Assembly (NCBI RefSeq): GCF_003730275.1
Contig: NZ_QTTA01000010.1
Coordinates: 465,570 to 529,569, forward strand
Origin: Brevundimonas halotolerans
GTDB lineage: Bacteria > Pseudomonadota > Alphaproteobacteria > Caulobacterales > Caulobacteraceae
Length of the DNA stretch: 64,000 nt
Direction of reading: 5' to 3'
Part shown: positions 42,805 to 50,511 of the stretch, in pieces
Numbering within the stretch: the first letter of the stretch is position 1
How the letters are laid out: each line of letters begins with the position of its first letter
The notes under the pieces: generated by a model
Told to the model about the DNA's origin: nothing
Database searches by the model: none
The model's input: the letters and a program-made list of their open reading frames with translations, nothing else
Made by a program: the position numbers and the translations under genes

Positions 42805-43434
42805 GTGTTCGTTCTGCCCCAGTCCCCTTCCCTTTCCGGCCCGCTTGTCGCGTTTGACTTTGACGGCACCCTGACCGTGGCCGACAGTTTCACCGCCTTC
42901 CTGCGCTGGCGAGCAGGAACCACCGGCTGGCTTGCGGGTCTGGCCGCATTGGGCCCGGCAACGGCCCGCTATCTAGTCGACCGGGACCGGGGGCGGATCA
43001 AGGCGGCTGCGGTGGCGCAGTTTCTGGACGGCGTCGAGGCCCTGCAGCTGTCCGAAGAGGCCGAACGCTTCGCCGATCAGGTCTGGCACCGGTTCATGCG
43101 ACCCGATGCCCTGGCCTGCTGGGAGGACTGGGGCAAGAAGGGTGCGCACCGGGTCATCGTCACGGCCTCGCCCGCGCTGACGGTGGCGCCGTTCGCCCGG
43201 CGGTTGGGGGCCGAGGCTCTGCTGGGCACAGAGCTGGCCCTTGATCACGACGGCCGCGTCACCGGAGCCTTCGTCGGCGAGAACTGTCGCGGCGAGGAAA
43301 AGGTCGAGCGACTGATCCGCGCCTATGGCCCCGATGTCGTGCTGGAGGCCGCCTATGGCGATACCTCGGGCGATGCCGAGATGCTGGCCCGGGCGGCCCA
43401 TCCCGGTTTTCGCCGCTTTCGACAGCGACCCTGA
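42805..43434 (+). CDS. cicA: HAD-superfamily phosphatase, CicA orthologue
   Basis: A 209-aa HAD family IB protein. The nucleophile motif is DFDGTLT with Asp18 and Asp20, then a helical cap, the SxxT-like VIVTASPALTVAPFA, and the metal motif YGDTSGDAEML. In Caulobacter crescentus, cicA lies between clpP and clpX and encodes a member of this phosphotransferase superfamily whose dosage affects growth and cell shape. The position here is the same, but the gene is on the opposite strand to clpX and clpP. The start is GTG; an overlapping ATG four bases earlier in another frame reads only 18 codons. Confidence 0.75.
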   Translation: MFVLPQSPSLSGPLVAFDFDGTLTVADSFTAFLRWRAGTTGWLAGLAALGPATARYLVDRDRGRIKAAAVAQFLDGVEALQLSEEAERFADQVWHRFMRPDALACWEDWGKKGAHRVIVTASPALTVAPFARRLGAEALLGTELALDHDGRVTGAFVGENCRGEEKVERLIRAYGPDVVLEAAYGDTSGDAEMLARAAHPGFRRFRQRP

Positions 43435-43438
43435 GGCC

Positions 43439-44266
43439 ATGCGACGTCTTCTGGCCAGCCTGTTCCTGCTCGCCCTTTCGGCTGCGCCTGCCATGGCGCA
43501 GGAATCGGCCGCCCGCACACGCCCGTCATTCGCCGTGGACGCGGATGGAGAGCGGCTGGTGGCGGACGCCCGGCTGGACTGCAGCGTCCGGGAGGTCGAC
43601 CTGCGCGGCTATGACGCCAGTGGGGACGGTCTGTACGAGATCGCCTGTCGTGAGGGCGCGGGCTATCTGATCCTCGACGCCCGCCCGGCCGTCGTGCACC
43701 CATGCCTGATGCTGCAGGGGATCCGGCTGGACCGGCGACCGAACCGGATGCGGCAGGCCAATCCGCCCCAGTGCCAGCTGGTCGGCAACACCGATCCGGT
43801 GCCGGAGCTGACGGCCCGGGCGCGGGACGCGGGGGTCGACTGCGAGATCGATGCCGTGGCCGTGCTGGGGCTGGATGCCGACCGCCATCCCTTGATCGAG
43901 GTCGGCTGCCGGGATCGCGACGGGGCCTGGCTTGAGGGTGCGGACAGCCGGACGGTGACCTCCTGCCTGGTCGTCGAGGCCCAGGGCGGTGAGTGCGGCT
44001 TTACCGACGCCGCCGAAAGAGCCCGCGAGGTCCAACTGTGGCTGGCCGGGACCGAGGCCGCGGCCTGCGACGTCACTGAGGCGGCGTTCCGGGGGCGCAC
44101 CCCGGACGCCGGGGTCTATGAAGCCCGGTGCCGGGCCGGCGACGGCCTGACGTTTGAGCGGACCGGTGACGGCCGACTGATCGACATACGTTCGTGTGAG
44201 GAGAGCGCGGCGGTCGGGCGTCCGTGTGCGCTCACTCCTCTTCCAGCTGACCGCGATAGGCGCTGA
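43439..44266 (+). CDS. secreted protein with three Cys-containing repeats, unknown function
   Basis: A 275-aa protein with signal MRRLLASLFLLALSAAPAMA (cut before QE). The mature part has three repeats of 80-90 residues. Each opens with a Cys-led strand and a nearby YE/IE-x-x-C motif: DCSVREVDLRGYDASGDGLY, DCEIDAVAVLGLDADRHPLI and CDVTEAAFRGRTPDAGVYEA. Each repeat also ends near a further Cys pair (CLML, CLVV-C, SCEE-C). Disulfide-bonded modules in the periplasm are likely. It starts 4 bp after cicA stops and overlaps the end of the opposite-strand gene by 35 bp. An earlier in-frame start lies inside cicA and is rejected. Confidence 0.72.
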   Translation: MRRLLASLFLLALSAAPAMAQESAARTRPSFAVDADGERLVADARLDCSVREVDLRGYDASGDGLYEIACREGAGYLILDARPAVVHPCLMLQGIRLDRRPNRMRQANPPQCQLVGNTDPVPELTARARDAGVDCEIDAVAVLGLDADRHPLIEVGCRDRDGAWLEGADSRTVTSCLVVEAQGGECGFTDAAERAREVQLWLAGTEAAACDVTEAAFRGRTPDAGVYEARCRAGDGLTFERTGDGRLIDIRSCEESAAVGRPCALTPLPADRDRR

Positions 44267-45179
44267 GGATCGCCTGGGTGATGGACTGGACCTGGGCCAT
44301 GGTGCTGATCCGGCCCGGGCGCGTGGCATAGATGCCTTCCATATAGGCCCGGTCCCAGCCGGACAGGCCGGCAATGCTGTCGGGCTGTTCGAACAGGTTC
44401 AGGATGGTCTCGTAGCGCCCCGTATCGGCGTCCGGATTGACCTGGACCAGAGCGACCATGGCGACGTAATCGCCCAGCTGCTCCAGCGAAACACCGCCCA
44501 GTTTGTCGACGTCGATGATGACGAAGGAGCGCATCATCCGGTCCTCGACAGAGGACTGGATGCGCGACGCAACCGGCACCCGTGTGATCGGCGCGTACCC
44601 AAGCGCGTCCTGCCGGGGATCAAGGTTCGGCATGGGTCGCATTTCGCCGGGTAAACGGACCGTCCGCTGACCGGTCTCGGAGTCCGTCGGCATGCTGACA
44701 TGCCACCAGCGCACCGGACGATCCGCGCTCGTGAAATCTTCGAACGCTGCCCGCCCCCGGTCCATACCCGATCCGCCGACCCGAAACAGGCGCGGACGCA
44801 TCTCGACAAACTCGCGGGTAAAGCTGGCGCCATCGGTCGTGCCGATGATCAGGATGCTGGGTTCACAGCCGGGCTGCCCGGCGGAAAGGCCGAGGTCGCG
44901 GGCGACATCAGAGACGCGGTCGATCAGATACTGCGCGACCTCGGGATCGAAATTGGCGGCTCCGACGCACACCCCTTCACGCCAGCGCGCCGGTCCACGC
45001 CCCCGGGCGGGGGCCGCGACCTCGCGGACGTATTCGGCGGTGCGTTCCTCCAGCCGGGTGCCCTCGACCACAATGTCCTCGAGCCGATAGACGGTCGGAT
45101 CCTGGGGCGGAGCCGGCGCGACCGGAGGATCCTGGAACGCCGACACCGCAAGCGCAGCCGCCATAAGGGAACCGATCAT
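44232..45179 (-). CDS. secreted protein of unknown function, paralogue B
   Basis: A 315-aa exported protein, with signal MIGSLMAAALAVSAF then a Pro-rich linker. EDIVVEGTRLEE resembles a TonB-box or plug motif. The core has APARGRGPARWREGVCVG, a [19 protein letters not shown] and RPVRWWHVSMPTDSETG. It is clearly paralogous to the protein at 46406-47341, which shares these blocks in order. The C-terminal half has FVIIDVDKLGGVSLEQLGDY. Function unknown. It lies just downstream of the duplicated clpP tail. Confidence 0.78.
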   Translation of the reverse strand: MIGSLMAAALAVSAFQDPPVAPAPPQDPTVYRLEDIVVEGTRLEERTAEYVREVAAPARGRGPARWREGVCVGAANFDPEVAQYLIDRVSDVARDLGLSAGQPGCEPSILIIGTTDGASFTREFVEMRPRLFRVGGSGMDRGRAAFEDFTSADRPVRWWHVSMPTDSETGQRTVRLPGEMRPMPNLDPRQDALGYAPITRVPVASRIQSSVEDRMMRSFVIIDVDKLGGVSLEQLGDYVAMVALVQVNPDADTGRYETILNLFEQPDSIAGLSGWDRAYMEGIYATRPGRISTMAQVQSITQAILSAYRGQLEEE

Positions 45180-45235
45180 TCCGACCTCCGTACCGGCGGC
45201 CCATCAGGGCCCACCGAATGTTGTGACGGCAGACC

Positions 45236-45304
45236 TTATACGGTCTTGATGCCGACTGCATCGGCTTGCTGGCGCCTGTCGCAAACGTGATCGACGATGC
45301 CCCG
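45236..45304 (-). pseudogene. diverged copy of the clpP 3' end (last 22 codons plus stop)
   Basis: Read on the minus strand this gives RGIVDHVCDRRQQADAVGIK, then TV and TAA. The real ClpP C-terminus is [20 protein letters not shown], then TV and TGA. Eighteen of 22 residues agree; by my hand count 54 of 69 bases match, and many differences are silent. It has no start, no upstream clpP body and no similarity to clpP beyond these 23 codons. It is a displaced or remnant clpP end. The 364 bp between it and intact clpP hold one 106-aa gene. Confidence 0.85.
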
Positions 45305-45313
45305 GGCCCCCTG

Positions 45314-45634
45314 CTAACGGCCGTCAGCGTCCACGTCGAAGACCACGACCTTGCCGCGCGAGGTCGGATCCCAGCCTGCCGCAATCGCCGAAGCCACCGC
45401 ATTGCGGACGCTTTCGACATTGATCCTCTGGCGCTCGAAATTGGGAATGCCGTTGGCCCGCATGATCATCGGAAACATGACGATCGCCTCGCGCTGGGCG
45501 CCCTTCTGCCGCAGGGCAATTCCGATCCCTTGCCATTCATTGCCTGTGGTCCGCTGCGGCTGACGCCGCACCTCCCATTCGTAGTCCTCGCCGTCTACCT
45601 GGACGACACCCTTGAGATCACGCGTGTGTTGCAT
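45314..45634 (-). CDS. hypothetical protein between clpP and the clpP-tail copy
   Basis: A 106-aa soluble protein beginning MQHTRDLKGVVQVDGEDYEW and containing EVRRQPQRTTGNEWQGIGIA, AIVMFPMIMRANGIP and GKVVVFDVDADGR. It looks like a small mixed alpha/beta protein without signal or membrane segment. No family recognised. It starts 34 bp after the clpP stop and ends 9 bp before the duplicated clpP tail. It is thus the only gene of the bracketed segment and a candidate for acquired cargo. Confidence 0.68.
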   Translation of the reverse strand: MQHTRDLKGVVQVDGEDYEWEVRRQPQRTTGNEWQGIGIALRQKGAQREAIVMFPMIMRANGIPNFERQRINVESVRNAVASAIAAGWDPTSRGKVVVFDVDADGR

Positions 45635-45668
45635 CAGCGGACCCTAGCACGGCACCGGACGGAGCCGG

Positions 45669-46310
45669 TCAGACCGTCTTGATGCCGTCTTCGTCAGCCT
45701 GCTGGCGGCGATCATAGACGTGATCGACGATGCCCCAGCTCTTGGCCTCATCCGCGCTCATGAAATGGTCGCGGTCGAGGGTCTTTTCGACTTCCTCATA
45801 GGTGCGGCCGGTGTGGTGGACGTAGATTTCGTTCAGGCGGCGCTTGGTCTTGATGATGTCCTCGGCGTGACGCTCGATGTCCGAGGCGGTGCCGCGGAAG
45901 CCACCCGAGGGCTGGTGGACCATGATGCGCGCGTTCGGCAGGGCGATCCGGTGCCCGGCCTCGCCCGCCGTCAGGATCAGCGAACCGGCCGATGCAGCCA
46001 TGCCCATGACCACCGTCGAGACCGGCGACTTGATGTATTGCATGGTGTCGTAGATCGCGAGCGCCGAGGTCACCTGACCGCCGGGGCTGTTGATATACAT
46101 GCTGATTTCCTTCTTCGGGTTTTCCGATTCCAGATACAGCAGCTGGGCGCAGATCAGGCTGGCCATGCCGTCCTCGAACGGACCGGTCAGGAAGATGATC
46201 CGCTCACGCAGCAAGCGCGAGAAGATGTCGAACGCGCGCTCACCCCGGCTGGACTGCTCGACCACCATGGGCACGAGGTTCATGTTCATCAGTTCGATCG
46301 GATCGCGCAT
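45669..46310 (-). CDS. clpP: ATP-dependent Clp protease proteolytic subunit
   Basis: A 213-aa serine protease forming the ClpP tetradecamer. The triad is Ser107 (GMAASAGS), His132 (MVHQPSGG) and Asp181 (DRDHFMSA). The N-terminal [20 protein letters not shown] is typical for the group. In Caulobacter ClpXP degrades CtrA and other cell-cycle regulators. The last 22 codons are repeated, with divergence, at 45236-45304. AAGAAGG precedes the chosen ATG. Confidence 0.97.
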   Translation of the reverse strand: MRDPIELMNMNLVPMVVEQSSRGERAFDIFSRLLRERIIFLTGPFEDGMASLICAQLLYLESENPKKEISMYINSPGGQVTSALAIYDTMQYIKSPVSTVVMGMAASAGSLILTAGEAGHRIALPNARIMVHQPSGGFRGTASDIERHAEDIIKTKRRLNEIYVHHTGRTYEEVEKTLDRDHFMSADEAKSWGIVDHVYDRRQQADEDGIKTV

Positions 46311-46405
46311 GAAGGCCTTCTTGACTGCAGAGGGGGCGCGACTCGGCGGTCGTGCCCGTATGAGACCCGGAATATCGCGATGCGAGGGACCCGGCGCAAG
46401 GCGCG

Positions 46406-47341
46406 TCAGTTTTCGGGCGCCGCCTCCTGCTCCGCGCGCAGGTCCCGGGCGAGGTCGGAGGCGATGCTGGAGGCCAGCACCGCCGGGTTGCGGCGCATGG
46501 CACGATCGTCCCGGTAAAGGGCCTCAAGGAAGGCCAGATCCCAGTCCGTCATGCTGTCGGCAGCGGCGGGATTGTCCAGCACATTCAGAATGGTGGGGAA
46601 GCCAGCGATCTCGCCGCGCGGATCAATCTGGGCCAGGGACACCATCGACAGATAGTCCGCCAGCTGGGGCGCGGTCAGGTGGGCGACGCCGTCCACATCG
46701 ACGATCACAATGACCTTGTTCAGGTCGTCGCGGATGATGGTGGTCAGCAGCGACCCGAAGGTGCTGATTGAGGGGGCCGAGGGATTGCCCTCATTGTCCG
46801 TCTCGCCGGGAATACGCACGGCGATCCGGCCCGTCTCGGAATTGATCGGCAGGGCCATGTGCCACCAGCGAACCGGGGCGTCGCCTTCCTGAAAGCGACC
46901 CAGCGCCGCGCGGCCCAGATCCATGCCCGACCCGCCGACGCGGAAGGCCGAGGGTTCGGCCTCGACCATGGCGCGCGCCATCTGCGCCCCGTCATCGGCA
47001 AAGGTGATGATGACATTGGGCGAACAGCCGGGCGCGCCGATCTCCAGCCCCAGATCCTCGGCCCGGGTCGAGATGACATCGGCCAGATACTGGGCCGCCT
47101 CGCCGCGCAGATTGACCACGCCGACACAGACGGTATCGCGCCAGCGGGCCAGGCCCCGGCCCCGCGCGGGCACCGACAGGCTGTAGACGAAGTCGCGGGC
47201 CGCCTCGTCCAGCGGACGGCCCAGGACGACAATGTCATCGACGCGGGTTCCGGTGGGATCCTGGACCGGCGGGTCCTGCACCGGCGGATCCTGGGGCGCG
47301 GCCGTGGCTAGCAGGGCAGCGAGGGCAGTGGCGGCCAGCAT
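46406..47341 (-). CDS. secreted protein of unknown function, paralogue A
   Basis: A 311-aa exported protein with a short signal ([15 protein letters not shown]) and a repeated [11 protein letters not shown] linker. [12 protein letters not shown] is the TonB-box-like element. Shared blocks with the protein at 44232-45179 are [55 protein letters not shown] and VRIPGE. The C-terminal part has [21 protein letters not shown]. It lies 95 bp upstream of clpP on the same strand. Function unknown. Confidence 0.78.
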   Translation of the reverse strand: MLAATALAALLATAAPQDPPVQDPPVQDPTGTRVDDIVVLGRPLDEAARDFVYSLSVPARGRGLARWRDTVCVGVVNLRGEAAQYLADVISTRAEDLGLEIGAPGCSPNVIITFADDGAQMARAMVEAEPSAFRVGGSGMDLGRAALGRFQEGDAPVRWWHMALPINSETGRIAVRIPGETDNEGNPSAPSISTFGSLLTTIIRDDLNKVIVIVDVDGVAHLTAPQLADYLSMVSLAQIDPRGEIAGFPTILNVLDNPAAADSMTDWDLAFLEALYRDDRAMRRNPAVLASSIASDLARDLRAEQEAAPEN

Positions 47342-47423
47342 GGAGAACTCCGGACAGATACAGGCGGGGACGCAGTACCCCTCAAACGCGCCAAGGCCAT
47401 AAAGCCGTCGGTGGCGCGAGGTG

Positions 47424-47441
47424 CATTACATCGTTGTAATG
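47424..47441. promoter_or_regulatory. perfect 7-bp dyad, operator-like
   Basis: CATTACA-TCGT-TGTAATG is a perfect inverted repeat in an otherwise very GC-rich gap. It lies 83 bp before the start of paralogue A. Palindromes of this size and AT content are usual binding sites for dimeric repressors such as TetR or GntR types. No regulator gene is adjacent, so the binder is unknown. Confidence 0.5.
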
Positions 47442-47960
47442 TCAGGTGGTGAAGCGCCCACGCAAAGGCCCCTCTCGCCCTTGGGGCAGAGGTTGTGGAG
47501 AGGTGGGCGGCGCATGGGCCGGGGGCCCGGAACCGGTGCTCCCGTGCTTTCGCCGTCAGGGAGCGTGTGTGATTTTCGGCACCTGACCTGTGCGCCGCCC
47601 CGGTCGGTTCACGCGAGCGCCTGGGGGGACTGTCTCTTCCGCCGGGGGTCGGGCACCCGGATGCTTGTGCGCCCGACTTCGCCTGTCCCGGTTCGACAGC
47701 AGGTCCCAGTCTCTCGGCCCGCGACGGGCGAGGCGTCCAGAAACGCCCCGGACCCCGGGGTTTCGCCCCGGGCAATCCCGCTCGACCGGCCCCCGCCGCC
47801 GCATCAGTGCCTGGGTCCCGAGGCGCCTCTCCTGCGACGGAGACGGGTGAAGGGTTGCACACCGCTGGACCGCGTCGGGAAGAACGGTCCGGGAAGCGGG
47901 AGGGGTGTTGAAAGGGTTGGGGAATTCGGCGGCAGCTATCCTATCTGAGGGCGTCGGCTC
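47442..47960. other. 519 bp without a credible gene; GC-rich, many stem-loops
   Basis: Open frames here (for example 47421-47948 plus, 47308-47862 minus) give Arg/Gly/Pro-rich translations with no fold, signal or codon pattern of a real gene. Stems visible are CCCCTCT/AGAGG near 47469, GCTCCC/GGGAGC near 47540, GTCGGGC/GCCCGAC near 47650 and CCCGGGG/CCCCGGG near 47755. I tested by eye for tmRNA (no CCA end or tag frame), RNase P RNA and SRP RNA and found none. It could be a structured RNA or decayed repeat DNA; the bases near 47460-47510 resemble a degenerate copy of the repeat at 47967. Confidence 0.4.
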
Positions 47961-47966
47961 AGCAGT

Positions 47967-48115
47967 CCTTCTCCCCCCGGGGGAGAAGGTGGGCCGCAGC
48001 GCGGCTCGGATGAGGGGGGCGGGTCGAGGCCAGACGGGTCACGTCCCATGCGGGCGCAAACGTCCCCCTCATCCGTCAGGCTCCGCCTGACACCTTCTCC
48101 CACGAAGGGAGAAGG
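47967..48115. repeat. composite palindromic repeat element downstream of tig
   Basis: About 149 bp of nested inverted repeats. The ends are two hairpins of the same arms: CCTTCTCCC/GGGAGAAGG at 47967-47989, and again at 48093-48115. Inside, CGGATGAGGGGG (48007-48018) pairs with CCCCCTCATCCG (48064-48075). A small hairpin GTCAGG-N5-CCTGAC is at 48075-48091. This is the form of non-coding interspersed palindromic units found in intergenic DNA of Alphaproteobacteria. Confidence 0.75.
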
Positions 48116-48138
48116 GCACCAGAGGCGCCTCCCGCACA

Positions 48139-48176
48139 GCAAAACGCCCGGCGCAGGGGCTGCGGCCGGGCGTTGA
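48139..48176 (-). terminator. intrinsic terminator of tig
   Basis: A 10-bp stem, AACGCCCGGC (48143-48152) with GCCGGGCGTT (48165-48174), and a 12-base loop. On the minus strand a short T run (GTTTTG) completes it. It begins 23 bp after the tig stop. Confidence 0.8.
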
Positions 48177-48198
48177 AGGGGTCAGGATGACGGAGGGA

Positions 48199-49542
48199 TC
48201 AGCCCTCGTCGTCTTCCTTCATCAGGTCTTCCTTGCTGATCGGCTTGTCGGTCATTTCGGCCTGACCGAAGATCAGCTCGCAGACCTTTTCCTCATAGAT
48301 CGGGGCGCGCATCTGGGCGGCGGCCTCGGGGTTCTGGCGGTAGAAGTCCAGCACCTGACGCTCCTGACCAGGATAGTTGCGGGCTTCGGCCATCAGGGCG
48401 TTGTTCAGCTCCTGATCGGTGACGCCAACGTTGTTGGCCCGGCCGATTTCGGCCAGCACCAGACCCAGGCGCACGCGACGCTCGGCGATCTTGCGGTACT
48501 CTTCCTTGAGCGCCTTGTCGGACTTCTTGGCGTCTTCCTCGGGCAGGCGACCGGCTTCCTTGTCGGCCTCGACCTGACGCCAGATGCCATCGAACTCGGC
48601 CTCGACCATCTTGGGCGGCAGGTCAAAGCTGTGGCCGGCGTCCAGCTGGTCCAGCAGGGCGCGCTTCAGCTTGAAGCGGGCGGCGTTGGTGTACTGCTGG
48701 TTAAGGTTGTCCTTGAGGATGCCCTTGAGCTTCTCCAGGTCTTCCAGACCCAGACGCTTGGCGAACTCGTCGTCGATCTTCGTTTCGGCCTCGGCCTTGA
48801 TCGCCTTGACGGTCACGTCGAAGGCGGCCTTTTTGCCGGCCAGATGGGCGGCCTGATAGTCCTCGGGGAAGGTCACCTCGACGACCTTTTCCTCGCCGAC
48901 CTTGGCGCCCTTGAGTTGCTCTTCAAAGCCCGGGATGAAGCGGTTGGAACCTATGACCAGATCGGCGTCCTCGGCCGAGCCGCCCTCGAAGGCTTCACCG
49001 TCGATCTTGCCGACGAAATCGATGGTCAGCTGGTCGCCGTCGGCGGCCTTGACCGTCTTGCCGGTCTTGTCCTCGTAGGATTTGGACTGCGAGGCCAGTT
49101 CCTTGAGGGTCTCTTCGATGTCGGCGTCAGTCGCCTCGTAGACCGGGCGCTCCAGCTTCAGCGTTTTGGGGTCGACCGGGGTGAAGTCGGGCATGACCTC
49201 GAGCGACATTTCATAGGCGAGGTCGGCCTGGCCGGCGACGACCTTGTCCATGTCGCTGGTCAGCTTCATCTCGGCCGGAGCGGCCGGGCGGAGCTTGGCG
49301 TCTTCCAGAGCCTTCTGGCTGGACTCGTTCAGGGTGGCGTTGACGATCTCGCCCATGAAGTCCCGCCCATAGGCCTTGCGCACATGCGAGGCCGGCACCT
49401 TGCCCGGACGGAAGCCCTTGAGCTTCATCTGGGGGGCCACTTCCTTGATGCGGGCATCCAGCTTTTCGTTCAGCTCAGTGGCGGGAACGATAACCTCGAT
49501 CACGCGGCTGAGGCCGGCGGCGGACTTTTCAACGACTTGCAT
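48199..49542 (-). CDS. tig: trigger factor
   Basis: A 447-aa ribosome-associated chaperone and peptidyl-prolyl isomerase. The ribosome-docking signature is GFRPGKVPASHVRKAYG (about 44-60). The FKBP domain follows (DQLTIDFVGKIDGEAFEGG), then the long helical C-terminal domain, ending acidic (LMKEDDEG). It captures nascent chains at the exit tunnel. It is the upstream-most gene of the tig-clpP-clpX-lon set, but has its own terminator and is separated from clpP by paralogue A and the 857-bp gap. Confidence 0.96.
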   Translation of the reverse strand: MQVVEKSAAGLSRVIEVIVPATELNEKLDARIKEVAPQMKLKGFRPGKVPASHVRKAYGRDFMGEIVNATLNESSQKALEDAKLRPAAPAEMKLTSDMDKVVAGQADLAYEMSLEVMPDFTPVDPKTLKLERPVYEATDADIEETLKELASQSKSYEDKTGKTVKAADGDQLTIDFVGKIDGEAFEGGSAEDADLVIGSNRFIPGFEEQLKGAKVGEEKVVEVTFPEDYQAAHLAGKKAAFDVTVKAIKAEAETKIDDEFAKRLGLEDLEKLKGILKDNLNQQYTNAARFKLKRALLDQLDAGHSFDLPPKMVEAEFDGIWRQVEADKEAGRLPEEDAKKSDKALKEEYRKIAERRVRLGLVLAEIGRANNVGVTDQELNNALMAEARNYPGQERQVLDFYRQNPEAAAQMRAPIYEEKVCELIFGQAEMTDKPISKEDLMKEDDEG

Positions 49543-49730
49543 GGACGATCTGACGCTCTGGGGCGCGACCGTCTTCGGACCGCGCGCGTGGTGGGATAAG
49601 CAAACAGGGCCGCCCCTTGCGGAGCGGCGCCTCGAAGCCCGCCCTTATGTCGAGAACGCCGCCAAAGGTCAACGCGCGGCACGTCCCGGGGGCGGTTCAC
49701 AGGCGCGCCGCCCCGTCCTATGTCTGGGGG

Positions 49731-50444
49731 ATGAGCGCATCCCCCTCCCCCCTCGGCCTGTTCATAAGCCCGGTCACGCCCCTGCAGCAGAATTGCACCG
49801 TCGTCTGGTGCACGGCGACGAAGAAGGCCGCCGTCATCGATCCGGGCGCCTCCGGGCCCGCCATTCTGGCGGAAATCCAGCGGCGCGGGCTGGAGATGGA
49901 GCAGATCTGGATCACCCACGGCCATCTGGATCATGCGGGCGGAGCGGCCGAGTTGAACGAGATTTCCGGCGCGCCGATCATCGGGCCGCATCCCGACGAC
50001 CAGTTCTGGATCGACGGCATTCCGGCGCAGGGGCAGATGTACGGCCTGCCCGAAGCGCGGTCATTCACGCCTACCCGCTGGCTGGACGAAGGCGACGAGC
50101 TGACGCTGGGCCAGACGCGCTGGCAGGTGTTTCGCACCCCGGGCCATACGCCCGGCCATGTGATCTTCTATTGCGAGGCGGCGCGCTTTGCCCAGGTCGG
50201 GGATGTGCTGTTCAAGGGCTCGGTCGGGCGGACCGACTTTCCCCAGAGCGATCCGCGGGCGCTGGTGACCAGCATCGTAACCAAGCTCTGGCCGCTGGGG
50301 GATGATGTGACGTTTGTGCCCGGCCACGGTCCGCACTCGACCTTTGGCGCCGAGCGGCGGGACAATCCATTCGTGTCGGACCGGGCGCTGGCCGGACAGG
50401 GGATGCGGTTCTCCCCTGAGTCGGAACGTCGCAGCCCTCCGTAA
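49731..50444 (+). CDS. metallo-beta-lactamase-fold hydrolase (glyoxalase II-like)
   Basis: A 237-aa protein. The zinc-binding motif is THGHLDHAGG (about 64-73), with a second His in FRTPGHTPGH, the Asp in QVGDVLFKGSVGRTDFP and a late His in VPGHGPHSTFG. This is the short glyoxalase II / YcbL-type thioesterase form. The start is taken at MSASPSPLGLF because the reading frame upstream of it has no domain similarity. Substrate probably S-lactoylglutathione or another thioester (inference). Confidence 0.88.
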   Translation: MSASPSPLGLFISPVTPLQQNCTVVWCTATKKAAVIDPGASGPAILAEIQRRGLEMEQIWITHGHLDHAGGAAELNEISGAPIIGPHPDDQFWIDGIPAQGQMYGLPEARSFTPTRWLDEGDELTLGQTRWQVFRTPGHTPGHVIFYCEAARFAQVGDVLFKGSVGRTDFPQSDPRALVTSIVTKLWPLGDDVTFVPGHGPHSTFGAERRDNPFVSDRALAGQGMRFSPESERRSPP

Positions 50445-50446
50445 GC

Positions 50447-50471
50447 GGAACCGGACGGGGGCCACGGGGTT
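50447..50471 (+). promoter_or_regulatory. candidate EcfG/SigT general-stress promoter
   Basis: GGAAC (50447-50451), 16 bases, then GGTT (50468-50471). The consensus is GGAAC-N16/17-CGTT, so a single mismatch. It starts just after the hydrolase stop and lies 41 bp before the KGG stress gene. The match of site and gene type reinforces both. Confidence 0.6.
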
Positions 50472-50511
50472 CTTTCTGCACAGTTCTCGATTTGTCAGAA
50501 AGGTCAACACC

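Noticed and set aside
42801..42857. 18-codon ORF at ATG 42801 before cicA
   Set aside because: It overlaps the cicA GTG start in another frame and shows no ribosome site; probably chance.
44232..45179. Calling the secreted paralogues TonB-dependent receptors
   Set aside because: At about 315 residues they lack a plug and a 22-strand barrel; only the short DIVV-G element is similar.
47308..47948. Open frames in the gap downstream of tig (184 codons minus, 175 codons plus)
   Set aside because: Arg/Pro/Gly-rich translations, no start signals, and they run through repeat-like DNA.
47442..47960. tmRNA, RNase P RNA or SRP RNA in the gap
   Set aside because: No CCA-ending acceptor or tag frame, no RNase P core signatures and no SRP tetraloop motif could be found by eye on either strand.
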